Source: DATKWF01 sp035529715 (GTDB taxonomy: Bacteria; Chloroflexota; Dehalococcoidia; Dehalococcoidales; RBG-16-60-22). Taken from it: a DNA stretch of 16,624 bases. The translations under genes and the position numbers were made by a program. Shown piece after piece: positions 5,800 to 13,931 of this stretch. Every line of letters starts with the position of its first letter. Within the stretch, counting starts at the first letter, position 1. The DNA lies in contig DATKWF010000104.1 of NCBI GenBank assembly GCA_035529715.1, positions 1-16,624 on the forward strand, read 5' to 3'. The notes beneath the pieces are model-generated. The model did not search any database. It was not told the origin of the DNA and saw nothing but the letters and a program-made list of their open reading frames with translations.

Positions 5800-5839
5800 A
5801 CTCGGCAGCTCCGCTGGTGTCTACCCGGGGCTGCCGAGT
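5800..5839 (+). promoter_or_regulatory. Intercistronic stem-loop between dctP and dctQ
   Basis: ACTCGGCAGC (5800-5809) pairs perfectly with 5830-5839, and the stem continues through 5813/5826 with one G-U pair, giving about 14 bp around a 12-nt loop. It ends 14 nt before the dctQ ATG and has no T-tract, so it is unlikely to be an efficient terminator. Hairpins between a receptor gene and its permease genes in transport operons often protect the upstream mRNA from 3' decay, raising receptor over permease. That role is inferred here. Confidence 0.6.
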
Positions 5840-5853
5840 GATGGATAGGTAGC

Positions 5854-6375
5854 ATGAAAATTCTACAGAATATATATAAAGGTATGGGCTTGGCTAGTCA
5901 ATGGTCAGGCAAGATAGTGAGCTATATGGTCTTAGCGCTGATAATTTCCATTACCTTTGAGGTAATAATGAGATATGTTTTTAACGCGCCCACTAATTGG
6001 TCATTCAGCCTGAGCTACATGATGGGCGGCGCCATCAGCGCCGTAGGCCTGGCCTATGTCTTTCTCTACAAAACCAATGTGAGGGTTGACGTATTTTATT
6101 CCAGGTTTTCGCCAAAAGGGAAACTCGTAGTAGATATTATCTTTACCTGTATTTTCTTTTTCCCTCTATTTTTTATGTTAGCCTGGGTATTTGGGAAAGA
6201 TGCCCTGTATTCCTTTTCCATCCACGAGACAGCCACCGAGAGCACCTGGTATCCGATATTGTGGCCGTATAAAACCGTGCTGGCACTTGGCTTTAGCCTC
6301 GCTTTTCTGCAGGGGATAGCCAATTTCATAAAGGATGTCCTGGCTCTGGCTAAAGGAGGTGAAGAGCCATGGTAG
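5854..6375 (+). CDS. dctQ: TRAP transporter small permease subunit, DctQ family
   Basis: A 173-aa membrane protein with four predicted transmembrane segments, roughly residues 22-42, 50-70, 92-113 and 134-154. The first-loop pattern MRYVFNAPTNWSFSLSYMM and the charged NVRVDVFYSRFS stretch fit the DctQ family. DctQ pairs with the large permease to form the Na+-coupled TRAP membrane unit. The start is the ATG at 5854; its ribosome site is weak (GGATAGG region, 5843-5849) compared with neighbouring genes, consistent with lower expression than dctP. The end overlaps the dctM start by 7 nt (ATGGTAG), a classic coupling arrangement. Confidence 0.9.
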   Translation: MKILQNIYKGMGLASQWSGKIVSYMVLALIISITFEVIMRYVFNAPTNWSFSLSYMMGGAISAVGLAYVFLYKTNVRVDVFYSRFSPKGKLVVDIIFTCIFFFPLFFMLAWVFGKDALYSFSIHETATESTWYPILWPYKTVLALGFSLAFLQGIANFIKDVLALAKGGEEPW

Positions 6376-7706
6376 ACCTGTCCCCCGAATTAATAGTTGT
6401 TTCAATGTTTGGTCTGGCTCTTATTGGCATCCTTTTTGGTTATCCGCTGGCTATAGTCCTTGGTGGTGTAGGTATGATAGTCGGCCTGGTGACTCTGGGG
6501 CCGGTAGTGTTTGACTTGTTCATGAGGCGGGTATTCAAGTTTTTCAGTGATTACATCCTTCTGGCGTTACCCCTGTTTATATTTATGGGGGTAATGGTGG
6601 AAAAATCGGGGGCTGCCGAGAGACTTTACAGCGGCCTCTACATATGGTTTGGAAAGCTCAGGGGTGGCCTGGCCGTAAGCACGGTACTGATGGGTACTAT
6701 TCTGGCAGCTTGCGTTGGTTTAATTGCTGCCTCAGTAACCATGATAGGACTCATCGGTGCTCCCGCTATGATTAAACGAGGGTACGATAAAAAACTAGTC
6801 TGCGGCGCTATTTGCGCCGGCGGGTCACTGGGCATCCTGATACCACCCAGCGTTATGCTGGTGGTGTATGGGCCCAACGCTGCTATCTCGGTAGGAAAAT
6901 TGTTTATGGCGGCTTTTATACCTGGCCTTCTTCTTTCTGCTTTATACTCAGCCTACATTTTAATTATTTGCTGGCTTAAGCCTCAGTTAGCACCGCCGAT
7001 ATCTAAAGAAGAAGCATCAGTACCCTTCAGGCAAAAAATGGGCATATTCTTAAAGGGAATACTACCTCCAATAGTCCTGATATTAGCCGTTCTAGGCACT
7101 ATCTTCTTTGGTATTGCGTCACCTACTGAAGCTGCAGCCGTTGGTTGCGTGGCATCGGTGATACTAGCTGCAGCCTACCGTAACTTAAGATGGCACGTTC
7201 TCAAAGATGCTATCCTTCAAACGATGGCAGTTACCGCCATGATAATGCTCATTGGTGGCGGTGCTTCCATGTTCACCAGTGTTTTCCTCAGGATGGGAGG
7301 AGGAGAGGTAGTCAGTAACCTCATTCTGGCTGCCCCGGGCGGAAAATGGGGGGCCTTTATCGTGGTTATGTTCATAGTCTTTATCCTGGGGATGTTTATT
7401 GATTGGCTTGGAATAGTCTTCATCATGGTGCCGCTGGTCACACCAATTGGTAAAGCCCTGGGCTTTGATACCCTGTGGTTTGCCATGATGATTATTGTTA
7501 ATCTCCAGATGTCCTTCATGACACCGCCCTTTGCTTATTCCCTCTTCTACCTGAAGGCTATAGCCAAACCAGAATGGGGTATAGAGACAATGCATATTAT
7601 CAAGGGAGCAATCCCCTTTATTATCCTGATAATGATCGGGCTGGGCTTGTGCATTGCCTTCCCTGATATAATCCTCTGGCTGCCCCATCTGATGATAAAG
7701 TTTTAG
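6369..7706 (+). CDS. dctM: TRAP transporter large permease subunit, DctM family
   Basis: The 445-aa transport subunit of the TRAP system, a polytopic membrane protein of normal family length. Landmarks include the inverted-repeat hairpin regions GGSLGILIPPSVMLVVYG (about 156-173) and ASPTEAAAVG (about 250-260), and near the C-terminus MSFMTPPFAYSLFYLK. These conserved GxxxPPS and MTPP-type loops form the ion and substrate sites in the family. It moves substrate delivered by DctP, driven by the sodium gradient. AGGAGGT (6354-6360) lies 8 nt before the ATG inside the end of dctQ, and the 7-nt overlap implies coupled translation. The amidase gene starts 33 nt downstream. Confidence 0.95.
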   Translation: MVDLSPELIVVSMFGLALIGILFGYPLAIVLGGVGMIVGLVTLGPVVFDLFMRRVFKFFSDYILLALPLFIFMGVMVEKSGAAERLYSGLYIWFGKLRGGLAVSTVLMGTILAACVGLIAASVTMIGLIGAPAMIKRGYDKKLVCGAICAGGSLGILIPPSVMLVVYGPNAAISVGKLFMAAFIPGLLLSALYSAYILIICWLKPQLAPPISKEEASVPFRQKMGIFLKGILPPIVLILAVLGTIFFGIASPTEAAAVGCVASVILAAAYRNLRWHVLKDAILQTMAVTAMIMLIGGGASMFTSVFLRMGGGEVVSNLILAAPGGKWGAFIVVMFIVFILGMFIDWLGIVFIMVPLVTPIGKALGFDTLWFAMMIIVNLQMSFMTPPFAYSLFYLKAIAKPEWGIETMHIIKGAIPFIILIMIGLGLCIAFPDIILWLPHLMIKF

Positions 7707-7739
7707 GAGATACGCTGACAGTCAAGTAAGGAGAATGTC

Positions 7740-9101
7740 ATGACGAATGCGGGCAAACCATGTGACCTCTCTATCAGTGAGGCGTCAGCGAAGATTAAGG
7801 CCGGGGAGCTGACTTCAGTAGAACTGGTCAGCTCATGTCTTGAGCGAATCGACGCGCTGGAAGAAAATATTCAGGCGTGGGCATTGGTAGATAGGGGGGG
7901 AGCTCTGGAGGCAGCCCAAAGTCTTGACCGGGAATTACAACAGGGAAAGCGGCGGGGCCCTTTACATGGCATCCCCGTGGGAATTAAAGATATCTTTTAT
8001 ACGGCTGGACTGCGCACTGAAGCCGGCTCACGAACCTGGTTAGGCTTTGTCCCTTCGTATGATGCGACGTCAGTAGCCCGCCTCAAAGAGGCTGGGGCTA
8101 TCATCCTGGGTAAAACGCATACCACAGAGTTTGCCAACTTCGACCCCGCCCCCACCCGCAACCCGTGGAACACCAGGCACACGCCGGGTGGTTCCAGTAG
8201 CGGCTCCGGGGCTGCAGTCGCCGCCGGCATGTGCCACGCTGCCCTCGGTAGCCAGACCCTGGGGTCGGTATTGCGCCCGGCAGCCTATAACGGCATAGTG
8301 GGGTTTAAGCCCCATCATGGTAGAATCAGTGCTTATGGCGTGGTGCCGGTAAGCTGGAATCTGGACCACGTTGGCGTTCTGTCCCGCACCGTAGAGGATG
8401 CGGCGCTTGTCTTTCAGGCAATAGCTGGCTATGACCCCTGCGACCTTAATTCACTTACTGAAGCGGTGCCCGACTGCCTGAGTACTCTGGAGAGTCAAAA
8501 GGCACCGCGCCTTGGCTTGGTGCGAGAGTACTTCTACGACCACGCTGATGAAGAGATGCGTGCCAACACCGATAGCGTGATGGAACGCCTGCGTCATGCC
8601 GGTGCTGAGGTGGAGGAAGTGGGACTCCCATCGAGTTTCCCGCACATCCATAGTAACGGCCGCACTATAATGGTAGTTGAGTTGGCAGCCTACCACAAGG
8701 AAATGTTCGCCAGAAACAAAGATGGGTACCGTGAGGGCATTCGGAAGCTAATCGAGGAAGGATTTGCCACGTCAGCGACCGATTATGCGAGGGCATTGCA
8801 GACACGCCTTCAGCACTATGCTGACGTACAAACCATGTTTGGCGGATTGGATGCCCTGGTTACTCCGGGTGCGCCGGGTGCCGCTCCGGAAGGATTGGAA
8901 AGCACCGGAAGCCCGGTCATGCAGGCGCCCTGGACGGTCGTGGGCATGCCCACTATTAATCTACCGACCGGCTTAAGTAAAACCGGCCTTCCCCTGGGCA
9001 CTCAACTGGTTGGACATCCCCGTACCGAGGACCGCTTGCTGGCAGTGGCACGGTGGTGTGAGCGGGTACTGGATATGCATCTACGTCCATCCCTTGGATA
9101 G
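7740..9101 (+). CDS. Amidase-signature family hydrolase
   Basis: A 453-aa amidase-signature enzyme that hydrolyses an amide (less often an ester) bond with a Ser-cisSer-Lys triad. By motif and spacing the triad is Lys83 (GIPVGIKDIF), Ser152 (PGGSSSGSGAAVAAG) and Ser176 (GSQTLGSVLRPAAY); the spacing 83-152-176 matches characterised members. It lacks a signal peptide, so it acts in the cytoplasm. Because no GatB or GatC gene is nearby and the nucleophile loop reads LGSVLRP rather than the GatA-like GGSIRxP, I read it as a stand-alone amidase rather than GatA. AAGGAG (7728-7733) precedes the ATG by 6 nt. It follows dctM by 33 nt, so its substrate may be what the TRAP system imports or a product derived from it. 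Confidence 0.9.
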   Translation: MTNAGKPCDLSISEASAKIKAGELTSVELVSSCLERIDALEENIQAWALVDRGGALEAAQSLDRELQQGKRRGPLHGIPVGIKDIFYTAGLRTEAGSRTWLGFVPSYDATSVARLKEAGAIILGKTHTTEFANFDPAPTRNPWNTRHTPGGSSSGSGAAVAAGMCHAALGSQTLGSVLRPAAYNGIVGFKPHHGRISAYGVVPVSWNLDHVGVLSRTVEDAALVFQAIAGYDPCDLNSLTEAVPDCLSTLESQKAPRLGLVREYFYDHADEEMRANTDSVMERLRHAGAEVEEVGLPSSFPHIHSNGRTIMVVELAAYHKEMFARNKDGYREGIRKLIEEGFATSATDYARALQTRLQHYADVQTMFGGLDALVTPGAPGAAPEGLESTGSPVMQAPWTVVGMPTINLPTGLSKTGLPLGTQLVGHPRTEDRLLAVARWCERVLDMHLRPSLG

Positions 9102-9164
9102 GGTATCAACCATAAATCACTTAAAATGTTGACTTACTTGGTGTAGATGTACCTAGGAGTCCCA

Positions 9165-9179
9165 CCCCGCGGAACGGGG
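9165..9179. other. GC-rich hairpin after the amidase gene
   Basis: CCCCG (9165-9169) pairs with CGGGG (9175-9179) around a 5-nt loop, about 65 nt after the amidase stop and before the convergent cupin gene. No T-tract follows on either strand, so it is at best a weak or factor-assisted terminator. The remainder of 9102-9283 shows no gene. Confidence 0.3.
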
Positions 9180-9283
9180 CGGATTTGAACTCGATAATTT
9201 GGGCATTAACAACCACATAAAATACATATTAGATAGGGAAAAAGAGACTATATGCCTCGAACTGCGATGGCAGATGGCATCCT

Positions 9284-9697
9284 CTACTTTTCCAGATCCG
9301 CAGGATTTCCTTCTTCATCCACCGTATAGGTGTCGCCATTCATGATTGCCGGAACGTGGATAAACATAGCACGGAAGGTCTGCCGAGCATCGGGGTTCCG
9401 CGGTGAATGAGGGACACCCGGCGGTATGAAGATAAGGTGCTCATTGGCGTGACAGGGCACCACGTCACCGCCGATAAGAATTTCCCCCCTGCCTTCCAAG
9501 CCGTAAAAGGTTTCGCCGCTGTAACGATGAACGTGAAGGCTTACCGACCGACCCGGCTCAACGTGTATGATTCCCTGACTCAGCATCTGCGTATCCCCTT
9601 TGTCGGGGTTGAGCAGAAACTGGATTCCAATGCCCAGTCGATCCCGAACGGGCTGCTGAGCGACCTCGTAAAGGTGATATGACGCGGAATGGTCCAT
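9284..9697 (-). CDS. Small single-domain cupin protein
   Basis: A 137-aa protein with one cupin beta-barrel. Motif 1 reads PGRSVSLHVHRYSGETFYGL and supplies His55, His57 and Glu62; motif 2 contains PPGVPHSPRN with His97. All four usual metal ligands are present, so it is probably a metal-binding cupin (an enzyme, or a sensor of small molecules). Specific function cannot be read from sequence. GGGAGGA on the - strand lies about 8 nt before the ATG (9697-9695). It is convergent with the TRAP-amidase operon and divergent from the peptide transporter, with its own promoter at 9760-9788. Its position suggests a metabolic link to the imported compounds, but there is no direct evidence. Confidence 0.87.
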   Translation of the reverse strand: MDHSASYHLYEVAQQPVRDRLGIGIQFLLNPDKGDTQMLSQGIIHVEPGRSVSLHVHRYSGETFYGLEGRGEILIGGDVVPCHANEHLIFIPPGVPHSPRNPDARQTFRAMFIHVPAIMNGDTYTVDEEGNPADLEK

Positions 9698-9759
9698 GGT
9701 CTCTTTCCTCCCAGACAGATTTACTAAGAAGTGATAAGAACTTGCTTTTTCCCAAGAAG

Positions 9760-9788
9760 ACTATAGTAGAATCAGCCTAGTGCGTCAA
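9760..9788 (-). promoter_or_regulatory. Sigma-70-type promoter of the cupin gene
   Basis: On the - strand TTGACG (9788-9783), a 17-nt spacer and TATAGT (9765-9760) give 5 of 6 matches at each box. The cupin start codon lies about 60 nt downstream. Confidence 0.6.
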
Positions 9789-9877
9789 GGGTAGAGTGCG
9801 CTCTGCGGTTCATAGTTTTCCTGATACTCCCAGACGCCTCTACGAGGAAGGTTACCCTCAGCTTTTTTCTTCTGCAC

Positions 9878-9906
9878 TGGACATAAGCCTACATAAAGAT
9901 TAGTAT
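9878..9906 (+). promoter_or_regulatory. Candidate promoter of the opp operon
   Basis: TGGACA (9878-9883), a 17-nt spacer and TAGTAT (9901-9906) form a plausible housekeeping promoter ending about 55 nt before the oppA-like start. It is back to back with the cupin promoter; bases 9789-9877 between them would be the natural place for shared regulation, but I see no clear operator there. Confidence 0.45.
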
Positions 9907-9960
9907 TGGTTAGAAATAGCGTTAATTACTACGAGGCCAATCGAAAGGAAGGTCAGTAAA

Positions 9961-11817
9961 ATGAAGCGTTTGATTTTTCCTTTAATAGCCATTCTGATAC
10001 TCATGGTCGGCTGTGCATCTCCGGAGCCAGCCCTGGCTCCGGCCCCGGCACTACCGACTCCAGCACCATCACCCTCACCCGCTCCGGCTCCGGCCCCCGA
10101 ACCGGCACCAGCACCATCTCCAACACTGTCACCACCGGCTCCAGCACCGTCAGTAACTCCAGCCCACGAGATAAAGGGCACCTTTATAGAGGGGACATCG
10201 GGGGGAGACGCGGAAACGCTAAACTGGCTGCTGGCGGCGGACGCTACCTCATTTTCTTATACCAGTTTCTGCATAGAAAGCCTCGCCACCTATGATAATG
10301 ACTGGAAAGTAGTCCTGAGACACCTGGCCAAGCCGGTGGAGGTGTCCGAGGATGGTCTCACCTACACAATCGCTATCCGGGATGACCTGATGTGGAGTGA
10401 CGGCATCAAAGTCACTGCTGAGGACTATGTCTATACCCTGAAGAACCTCATGTTCTCCGACTGGATGAATTACACCTACCTGACCGACTGGCAGGAAGAA
10501 GTTGATGGCGAGACGGTACTCGTTGAACCCGAGGTAATTGACGAGACTACTTTTGTCATTAAGAGACAGACCATTGACCCGGAATTCATAGATAATGCTA
10601 TCTATCCCCTGACCCCCTACCCCAAGCATATCGCCATCAAATACGAAGGGGATATCAAGGCATTCACTGAAGCCGAGGAGTTCAATGAACTGACCTATAC
10701 CGGTAATCTAGGCGCCTATAGATTTAAGGAGTGGATACGAAACGACAAATACGTTGTCGAGCGTAACCCGGATTATTATCTAGGGCAGGATACCGGCGCC
10801 CCTTACTTTGAGGAATATGTCACCAAACTCTTTGGAACCTCGCCAGCGGTTCTTGCCGCTCTGGAGGCTGGAGATATTCAGCATACCGGTATTGAGCCGG
10901 AGCAGGTAGCCAAGTTCAAGCAGATGGCAGGCATCAACGTGCACACCGTTCCCACCAGAGCCTATGACCTGGCAACCTATAACATGCGCAATAACGGCTG
11001 GGAAGGACTAAGAGAGAAGAAGGTCAGGCAGGCTCTGTCCATGGCTATAGACAAGCAAACTTTTATTGACGCTATACGCTTCGGTTTTGCCGACCCGGCT
11101 TTCAGCTTCATCCCCAAACCGTCTCCCTGGTATACCGAAGAGAGAGTGGCTCAATTTGGTATCGGTGAACTGTATGACAAGGAAAAGGCAAAACAGATGC
11201 TGTTTGAAGCCGGCTACGGTGTTAAGAAAGATGACGGAACCATCAAGGTTCAGGATAAAGACGGTAAGCCCATCAAACTTACTCTGGTCACCACCACCGG
11301 CAGCAAACTCACTGAGGACGTAGCCCTCTTTATGAAGCAGGAACTGGGAGAGTTGGGCATCGAGTTAGAATTCAAGCTGGTTCCCTGGCCTACCGTCCTC
11401 AGGCAATACATGATGAACAAAGTAACCGGCTCAGACCAGGAACCGGGATACAACAATGGTCCCGATGCAGTGAGTGAAGAGCCCTGGGACATGATTGTTC
11501 TGGCTTTCAACACCCATCCCATCGCCCCATCGGGTTCAAGGGTGTTCTTCGCCACCGATGGCGGATTAAACTTCTGGGGATACTCCAATGAAAGGGTGGA
11601 CGAGCTATTCGGCGAAGTCAGGTCAAAAAAAGCACTGGACGTGGAAGCGCGTAAACAAATGTATGCCGAGATAAGTCGACTCATTGCCTCCGACCAGCCG
11701 GCCAACTTCCTCTCTTTCCCCAGCAGCAATCACGGCTTCCAGGCAAAAGTGCAGGGAATTGAGCCGGGCATGAGGCTGGGGTGGAACTATCATGAATGGT
11801 ACTTTGCCGAGCCATAG
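9961..11817 (+). CDS. oppA: ABC transporter substrate-binding lipoprotein, OppA/DppA family
   Basis: A 618-aa family-5 extracytoplasmic binding protein for oligopeptides, dipeptides or related ligands. Residues 1-17 are a lipoprotein signal with lipobox LMVGC and lipidated Cys18. A Pro/Ala/Ser-rich stalk covers about 19-68. The SBP family-5 fold then runs to the C-terminus, with typical segments such as DGLTYTIAIRDDLMWSDG (the 'W.DG' signature region) and KKVRQALSMAIDKQTF. GGAAGG precedes the ATG by 8 nt. It is the first gene of a complete permease operon, and oppB begins 23 nt after its stop. Family-5 proteins also bind nickel, glutathione or sugars, so peptide specificity is likely rather than proven. 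The long stalk matches the one on the TRAP receptor in kind. Confidence 0.93.
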   Translation: MKRLIFPLIAILILMVGCASPEPALAPAPALPTPAPSPSPAPAPAPEPAPAPSPTLSPPAPAPSVTPAHEIKGTFIEGTSGGDAETLNWLLAADATSFSYTSFCIESLATYDNDWKVVLRHLAKPVEVSEDGLTYTIAIRDDLMWSDGIKVTAEDYVYTLKNLMFSDWMNYTYLTDWQEEVDGETVLVEPEVIDETTFVIKRQTIDPEFIDNAIYPLTPYPKHIAIKYEGDIKAFTEAEEFNELTYTGNLGAYRFKEWIRNDKYVVERNPDYYLGQDTGAPYFEEYVTKLFGTSPAVLAALEAGDIQHTGIEPEQVAKFKQMAGINVHTVPTRAYDLATYNMRNNGWEGLREKKVRQALSMAIDKQTFIDAIRFGFADPAFSFIPKPSPWYTEERVAQFGIGELYDKEKAKQMLFEAGYGVKKDDGTIKVQDKDGKPIKLTLVTTTGSKLTEDVALFMKQELGELGIELEFKLVPWPTVLRQYMMNKVTGSDQEPGYNNGPDAVSEEPWDMIVLAFNTHPIAPSGSRVFFATDGGLNFWGYSNERVDELFGEVRSKKALDVEARKQMYAEISRLIASDQPANFLSFPSSNHGFQAKVQGIEPGMRLGWNYHEWYFAEP

Positions 11818-11840
11818 CTTATTCCTGAGGGAGCAGGCTT

Positions 11841-12818
11841 TTGAAAAGTGGCGGATTACAGGGTTACATCATCAAAAGGCTTATCTACGCGGTGCTCATT
11901 GCCTTTGGCGTGGTCACAATTACTTTTATCCTGCTGAGGCTGGGGCCGACCTCCCCGGCAGACAAGTATCTAGCCAACATGTCCGCCCGAACGCAGGACC
12001 CCGCCCAGGTAGTCGCCGCTGTTGAAGCCAGGTATGGTCTTGATAAACCAATCTATGAGCAGTATTTTAATTACCTGCTGAATACGGCCCGCGGCGACTG
12101 GGGGTGGTCTTTCAGCACCTCAATGCCGGTGATGAAGCTGATTCAGCGGCACTGGATATACTCTTTCCAGCTCATCCTCCTCAGTATGCTTTTCTCTGCC
12201 AGTCTGGGTATTTTAATCGGCGTCTACTCTGCGCTAAAACAATATACCAGGACAGATTATCTAGCTACCTTCTTCTCTTTCATTGGCATATCCATTCCCA
12301 ACTTCTGGCTGGGAATAATGCTGATTCTGGTGTTCTCCGTACAACTGGGCTGGTTCAAAACCTACTATGATACCGGCCTGCCCATGTTCTCACTGGCTAA
12401 CTTAAAGGCTCTTATCTTGCCGGTAATTACCCTGGGCACCGGGATGATGGCTGGCTATACCCGATACGCCAGGTCGGCTACTCTGGACAATTTAAGAAAG
12501 GACTTTGTCAAAACTGCCCGAGCCAAAGGCCTACCGGAGAGAGTGGTCATCGGTAAACATGTTTTTAGAAATGCCATACTACCCATTATCACCATAATAA
12601 TGTTCGACCTGAGCAGCGTCGTCTTTGGCGGCGCCTACCTGACCGAGATTATCTTCGGCATACCCGGTCTGGGGAGGATATCCTTTAATGCTATCTTTGC
12701 CAATGACTATCCGGTGGTGGTAACGATAACCCTTATCGGAGCTATAGTGGTACTGCTCACCAACCTGGCAACAGACATCGTATATACCTGGCTTGACCCC
12801 AGAATACGATACGATTGA
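11841..12818 (+). CDS. oppB: Peptide ABC transporter permease, OppB/DppB family
   Basis: A 325-aa inner-membrane permease. The N-terminal segment IIKRLIYAVLIAFGVVTITF is the characteristic first helix of this family, followed by an extracytoplasmic loop (about 35-100) and the BPD-transp-1 core with five more helices. The ATPase-coupling EAA-type loop is DFVKTARAKGLPERVVIGKH (221-240). The C-terminal YTWLDPRIRYD is family-typical. The start is TTG 11841, supported by GAGGGAG (11827-11833) 7 nt upstream and by the expected N-terminus. It forms the translocation pore with OppC. The stop is 10 nt before the preferred oppC start. Confidence 0.95.
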   Translation: MKSGGLQGYIIKRLIYAVLIAFGVVTITFILLRLGPTSPADKYLANMSARTQDPAQVVAAVEARYGLDKPIYEQYFNYLLNTARGDWGWSFSTSMPVMKLIQRHWIYSFQLILLSMLFSASLGILIGVYSALKQYTRTDYLATFFSFIGISIPNFWLGIMLILVFSVQLGWFKTYYDTGLPMFSLANLKALILPVITLGTGMMAGYTRYARSATLDNLRKDFVKTARAKGLPERVVIGKHVFRNAILPIITIIMFDLSSVVFGGAYLTEIIFGIPGLGRISFNAIFANDYPVVVTITLIGAIVVLLTNLATDIVYTWLDPRIRYD

Positions 12819-12828
12819 GAGCAAAAGA

Positions 12829-13923
12829 ATGAGACAAGTCAGCAATAAGATTGGCGGAACCAGGAATTTAATATTTATCGGCACACTGCTGGTGCTGATT
12901 CTGATTTTGCTTTTGGACATCTATCTGGTTGACCAGATTCTCGAGCCTCTGGAGTACTTCTACCTATTTTTTGCCCTTCTGGTTATCTTTTATGGAGTGT
13001 ACCCCCTCTATGTCAACAAACGGTTAACCAAGTATTACTGGGAAAGAACAAAAAGACACCGGCTTGCCGTTTTGGGGCTGTCTTTTATCATCTTCCTGGC
13101 GGCAGTAGCTATCTTCGGCCCGTTTCTCACCCACGACCCTACCGAAGTAAACTTCCAGAAGAAATACCTGCCTCCGGCGGGTTTCTCTAACCAGCAATCG
13201 GTGTACAGCCTGAAAACAGACCAGTTCCTGACGACGGAAACACCGGGTACCTGGCGGCATCCCCTGGGCACCGATGACAAGGGCAGAGACATGCTGGCTA
13301 TGCTTGTTTCCGGCGCCAGAGTATCGTTGCAGGTTGGTTTGTTAGCTGTCCTCATGGCGATAATCATCGGCACAATCATGGGTGTGTTGTCCGCCTACCT
13401 GGGAGGTTGGGCTGATATGGTCCTAATGCGATTCACCGACATAATGATGACCTTTCCCTTTTTCCTGCTGCTGGTATTTATCATCTTTATCTTCGGGCCA
13501 TCTTTAATTTTTATTATCCTGGTAATAGGTCTCACCGGCTGGACTGGAACCGCCCGACTGGTAAGAAGCGAGGCTTTATCACTCAGAACCAGGGAATTCA
13601 TCATGGCATCCAAATCCCTGGGAGCAAGCGACAGCCGAATCATATTCCGCCACCTTATACCCAATGTCCTGAGTTCCATTATCGTGATTGCTACCCTTTC
13701 CATTCCGGGTGTAATTCTGGCTGAAGCAGCACTAAGTTTTATCGGGCTGGGGGACCCTACCGTTACCAGCTGGGGGCTGGTTCTGCAGGCCGGCCAGCGC
13801 AGTCTGGACACTGCCTGGTGGATAGCTGTGGAACCCGGCATTATGCTTTTCTTAACTGTTATCGCTTTTAATTTTTTAGGCGATGGTATTAGAGACGCCT
13901 TTGACCCCAGGAGTCAACTTTAG
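12829..13923 (+). CDS. oppC: Peptide ABC transporter permease, OppC/DppC family, N-terminally extended
   Basis: A 364-aa permease partner of OppB. From about residue 77 it is a standard OppC: first core helix (HRLAVLGLSFIIFLAAVAIF), WRHPLGTDDKGRDMLAMLV after the periplasmic segment, and the EAA-type loop with FIMASKSLGASDSRIIFRHL. Residues 1-70 are unusual: they hold two extra hydrophobic segments (about 12-34 and 41-62) joined to the core by a basic linker. Most family members are near 300 aa. The frame opens at a TTG at 12793 inside oppB, but I prefer ATG 12829, which starts 10 nt after the oppB stop; its ribosome site (GAGAG) is weak, so coupling to oppB is likely. oppD follows after 8 nt. 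Confidence 0.92.
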   Translation: MRQVSNKIGGTRNLIFIGTLLVLILILLLDIYLVDQILEPLEYFYLFFALLVIFYGVYPLYVNKRLTKYYWERTKRHRLAVLGLSFIIFLAAVAIFGPFLTHDPTEVNFQKKYLPPAGFSNQQSVYSLKTDQFLTTETPGTWRHPLGTDDKGRDMLAMLVSGARVSLQVGLLAVLMAIIIGTIMGVLSAYLGGWADMVLMRFTDIMMTFPFFLLLVFIIFIFGPSLIFIILVIGLTGWTGTARLVRSEALSLRTREFIMASKSLGASDSRIIFRHLIPNVLSSIIVIATLSIPGVILAEAALSFIGLGDPTVTSWGLVLQAGQRSLDTAWWIAVEPGIMLFLTVIAFNFLGDGIRDAFDPRSQL

Positions 13924-13931
13924 GAGATAGG

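Noticed and set aside
7740..9101. Annotation as GatA, subunit of Glu-tRNA(Gln) amidotransferase.
   Set aside because: No gatB or gatC nearby, the nucleophile loop differs from the GatA pattern, and the gene belongs to a transporter operon.
9171..9215. A second tRNA-like stretch on the - strand (T-loop-like GTTCAAATC near 9182-9190), which would flank the TRAP-amidase block together with the fMet fragment.
   Set aside because: The bases around the T-loop-like run do not form a T-stem, no CCA end is present, and it does not match the fMet fragment at 4213-4252. A short GC hairpin overlaps it and explains part of it.
9841..9870. Possible terminator (GAGG...CCTC then a T-tract) upstream of the oppA-like gene.
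   Set aside because: The stem is only about 4 bp and no + strand gene ends nearby that it would serve.
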